Below, piece after piece: positions 61,812 through 64,000 of a stretch of 64,000 bases of DNA. The stretch's first letter is position 1. Every line of letters starts with the position of its first letter. The position numbers were made by a program, and so were the translations under genes. Source of the DNA: SXZD01 sp034680345 (GTDB lineage: Bacteria > Pseudomonadota > Gammaproteobacteria > Burkholderiales > Burkholderiaceae_B); NCBI GenBank assembly GCA_034680345.1, contig JAXISZ010000004.1, forward strand, positions 1 to 64,000. Direction: 5' to 3'. The notes under the pieces are model-generated. The model made no database searches and had not been told where the DNA came from. It saw only the letters and a program-made list of their open reading frames with translations.

Positions 61812-63707
61812 ATGGGCACACCTAAAGAAACATTGGGATTTCAGGCTGAAGTTAAGCAGTTATTGCATTTAATGATTCATTCTTTATATTCAAATAAAGA
61901 AATTTTTTTGCGTGAATTGGTTTCAAATGCTTCTGATGCTTGCGATAAACTGCGTTTTGAAGCGATCAACAATGATGTTTTATATGCTGGCGATACGCAA
62001 TTACGTATTCGCATTGATTTTGATCAAAATGCTCGCACAATCACAATTTTAGATAATGGGATTGGGTTGTCCAGACAAGAAGCAATTGATCACTTAGGTA
62101 CGATTGCTAAATCGGGTACCAAAGAATTTTTTAGTAAATTGTCGGGTGATCAGCAGCGGGATGCTGCTTTGATTGGTCAGTTTGGTGTTGGTTTTTATTC
62201 TGCTTTTATTGTTGCAGATAAAGTGACAGTTCAGAGTCGTCGCGCTGGTTTACCGCCTGAACAAGCCATTTGCTGGGAGTCTGATGGTAGTGGCGAATTT
62301 TCCATTGAAGACATTGTTTTAGAACAGCGTGGTACGGCAATTACTTTACATTTGCGAGAAGATCAAGACGAGCTTTTAAATTCATGGAAACTGCGTAATA
62401 TCCTTACGAAATATTCTGATCATATTTCATTGCCTATTGAAATGGTGGGGGAGCAGTGGGATAAAGACGCTAATGAAATGAAGCGTACGGGTGAATGGGA
62501 AGCTGTTAACAAAGCCAGTGCCCTTTGGGCTCGCGCTAAGTCTGATATCACAGAAGAGCAGTACAACGAATTTTATAAATCGATCAGCTATGACTTTGAA
62601 AACCCACTGGCCTACACGCACAATCGTGTAGAAGGGCGTAGTGAGTATACGCAGCTTTTATATATTCCTGCGCGTGCGCCTTTCGATTTATGGGATCGTA
62701 ATCAGCGTAAGGGCATCAAGCTGTATGTTAAAAGAGTCTTCATTATGGAAGAGGCTGAGCAATTGATGCCAAGCTACTTGCGTTTTGTGCGCGGTGTGAT
62801 AGATTCTTCAGATTTGCCTCTAAATGTGTCACGCGAAATTTTGCAAGAAAGCCGTGATGTTAAAGCCATTCGTGAAGGGTCAACTAAAAAAGTTTTATCC
62901 ATGGTTGAAGATTTGGCAAACAACCAGTCAGAGAAATTTACAGAATTTTGGAAAGCGTTTGGCCAAGTATTAAAAGAAGGTTTGGGCGAAGACCAAGCTA
63001 ATCGCGAACGTATTGCAAAATTGTGTCGTTTTGCTTCAACCCACAACGACAGTGAAGAGCAGACTGTTGCTTTAACTGATTATGTAGCGCGGATGAAAGA
63101 AGGTCAGGATAAAATTTATTACGTCACCGGTGACACTTATCAAGCAGCCAAATTCAGCCCGCATCTTGAAATTTTCCGCAAAAAAGGTGTGGAAGTTTTA
63201 ATTTTGACAGATCGTGTAGACGAATGGGCGCTTTCATTCCTTACAGAGTTTGATGGAAAAGCATTACAGTCAGTTGCCAAGGGTGGTTTAGATTTGGGTA
63301 AACTTGAAGATGAAGCTGAAAAAGAAGTTAAAACCAAGGTTGAGGGTGAGTTTAAAGATGTATTGAAGAAAGTGCAGGATACTTTGGGTGATCGGGTGAA
63401 AGATGTTCGAGTTACCCTGCGTTTAACAGACAGTCCGGCCTGCTTAGTGTACGATGAAAATGATATGAGTGGTCATTTGCAGCGCCTCTTGAAACAGGCT
63501 GGTCAAGTTGCTCCCGACAGTAAGCCAATCTTGGAATTAAATCCAGAGCATTCATTGGTGCAGCGCTTGAAAATAGAGTCTGAGCAGTTTGATGCTTGGG
63601 CGCATATTTTGTTTGATCAAGCTTTATTGGCTGAAGGTGGGCAGTTGATTGATCCGGCAGCTTTTGTGCGACGTTTAAATTTATTGCTTCTGAGTATTAA
63701 GGTTTAG
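61812..63707 (+). CDS. htpG: Molecular chaperone HtpG (Hsp90)
   Basis: HtpG is the bacterial Hsp90, an ATP-dependent dimeric chaperone. The 631 residues show the GHKL ATPase motifs (ELVSNASDACDKLR, LDNGIGLSRQEA, IGQFGVGFYSAFIVAD), the middle domain (YVKRVFIMEEAEQLMP, DLPLNVSREILQES) and the dimerisation domain. An AAGGAG precedes the ATG. No sigma-32-type promoter was recognised in the 82 bp after parC. Confidence 0.96.
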   Translation: MGTPKETLGFQAEVKQLLHLMIHSLYSNKEIFLRELVSNASDACDKLRFEAINNDVLYAGDTQLRIRIDFDQNARTITILDNGIGLSRQEAIDHLGTIAKSGTKEFFSKLSGDQQRDAALIGQFGVGFYSAFIVADKVTVQSRRAGLPPEQAICWESDGSGEFSIEDIVLEQRGTAITLHLREDQDELLNSWKLRNILTKYSDHISLPIEMVGEQWDKDANEMKRTGEWEAVNKASALWARAKSDITEEQYNEFYKSISYDFENPLAYTHNRVEGRSEYTQLLYIPARAPFDLWDRNQRKGIKLYVKRVFIMEEAEQLMPSYLRFVRGVIDSSDLPLNVSREILQESRDVKAIREGSTKKVLSMVEDLANNQSEKFTEFWKAFGQVLKEGLGEDQANRERIAKLCRFASTHNDSEEQTVALTDYVARMKEGQDKIYYVTGDTYQAAKFSPHLEIFRKKGVEVLILTDRVDEWALSFLTEFDGKALQSVAKGGLDLGKLEDEAEKEVKTKVEGEFKDVLKKVQDTLGDRVKDVRVTLRLTDSPACLVYDENDMSGHLQRLLKQAGQVAPDSKPILELNPEHSLVQRLKIESEQFDAWAHILFDQALLAEGGQLIDPAAFVRRLNLLLLSIKV

Positions 63708-63760
63708 TTTTAGTGGCTTAGTTGCAATAGCTTATTATTAAAATAATATCAATCAAATCG

Positions 63761-63802
63761 ACTTAGGTGGGGTACTCAGTTGGAATATTATTTCACCTAA
63801 GT
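63761..63802. repeat. 9-bp inverted repeat between htpG and the right-edge gene
   Basis: ACTTAGGTG (63761-63769) and CACCTAAGT (63794-63802) are perfect complements around 24 nt, between two convergent genes. No U run follows closely on either strand, so it may be a bidirectional transcript-end hairpin; function not determined. Confidence 0.4.
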
Positions 63803-63809
63803 TTAAACC

Positions 63810-64000
63810 TTATTTTTTAGCGCTAATCATTTTGCTTATTCGAGCGCTAACAAAAGCGGCAAAAAAAAAGCGTAAGCCACGAGCCGCGATAGATGAAAAA
63901 AGAAATACCCATAAATTCATAGAAAACAAACCTGCAGTAATTGTTAGCAATTTGTAAGGTAGCGGGGTGATGGTGCTTACTAAAATTGAATAAGCGCCGT
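63810..64000 (-). CDS. DedA/YqaA-type membrane protein, C-terminal fragment (5' end outside window)
   Basis: The bottom strand reads open from the right edge to a TAA at 63810-63812, about 63 residues. It includes STITPLPYKLLTITAGLFSM and SSIAARGLRFFFAAFV, matching the C-terminal half of the small YqaA/DedA (SNARE-associated) family, where the TP-x-PYK-x-x-T motif and a RxxRFF motif are conserved. Members are inner-membrane proteins tied to lipid carrier handling. Only the fragment is visible. Confidence 0.65.
   Translation of the reverse strand, partial: GAYSILVSTITPLPYKLLTITAGLFSMNLWVFLFSSIAARGLRFFFAAFVSARISKMISAKK

Overview
The window reads as a chromosomal segment of a low-GC betaproteobacterium of the order Burkholderiales. 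The evidence is gene order: queG|tsaE-amiC-mutL-miaA, miaB-corC-lnt, ribBA-ribH-nusB-thiL-pgpA, recA-recX-sucCD, scpB-rluB-rimP-nusA-infB-rbfA-truB-typA and hfq-hflX-hflK-hflC-hisZ-purA-rnr-rlmB are all typical of that order, and so are DUF2863 and DUF2069 proteins, Coq7 and an endonuclease-type MutL. Genus is not resolved. Intergenic DNA is strongly A+T rich, and many neighbouring genes overlap by 4-22 bp.

Layout. 1-1036: the 3' end of a long surface/adhesin-like gene. 1022-7045: queG, divergent from tsaE-amiC-mutL-miaA. 7084-9677: a leftward block (rplM-rpsI, argC, erpA). 9678-10363: a gap holding a strong candidate small RNA with an anti-Shine-Dalgarno loop. 10364-11548: an OsmC-family gene and coq7. 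11793-23567: tRNA/lipoprotein maturation (miaB, corC, lnt), riboflavin and thiamine genes, recA-recX behind a LexA box, and sucCD. 23980-26718: a divergent iron-type ABC transporter pair sharing a Fur-like site. 26771-30794: DUF2863 and acnB.

The only clear accessory stretch is about 30.8-33.7 kb. It holds a frame-broken pseudogene (HEPN-like by eye), then a 1.1-kb islet bounded by initiator tRNA-fMet and a 45-bp copy of that tRNA's 3' part. The islet carries one intact gene, an EVE-HNH protein that is probably a modification-dependent restriction endonuclease. Next to it is a 0.7-kb A+T-rich non-coding stretch with several DnaA-box-like sites.

33712-46576: the transcription/translation cluster from scpB to typA, then dusA and lrgAB. 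46654-49062: a leftward block (FAD-linked dehydrogenase, DUF2069, wrbA). 49405-55739: hfq-hflXKC-hisZ-purA. 55975-63707: tRNA-Leu(CAG) divergent from rnr, then rlmB, parC and htpG. The right edge cuts a leftward DedA/YqaA-type membrane protein.

How the genes work together: most of the window is core information processing (ribosome assembly, translation factors, tRNA modification, RNA decay, DNA repair), plus central metabolism (succinyl-CoA synthetase, aconitase) and cofactor synthesis. The most interesting non-core signals are the anti-SD small RNA, the tRNA-fMet islet with its EVE-HNH gene, an 11-G tract inside hflK, and an rnr start that lies inside the tRNA-Leu promoter.
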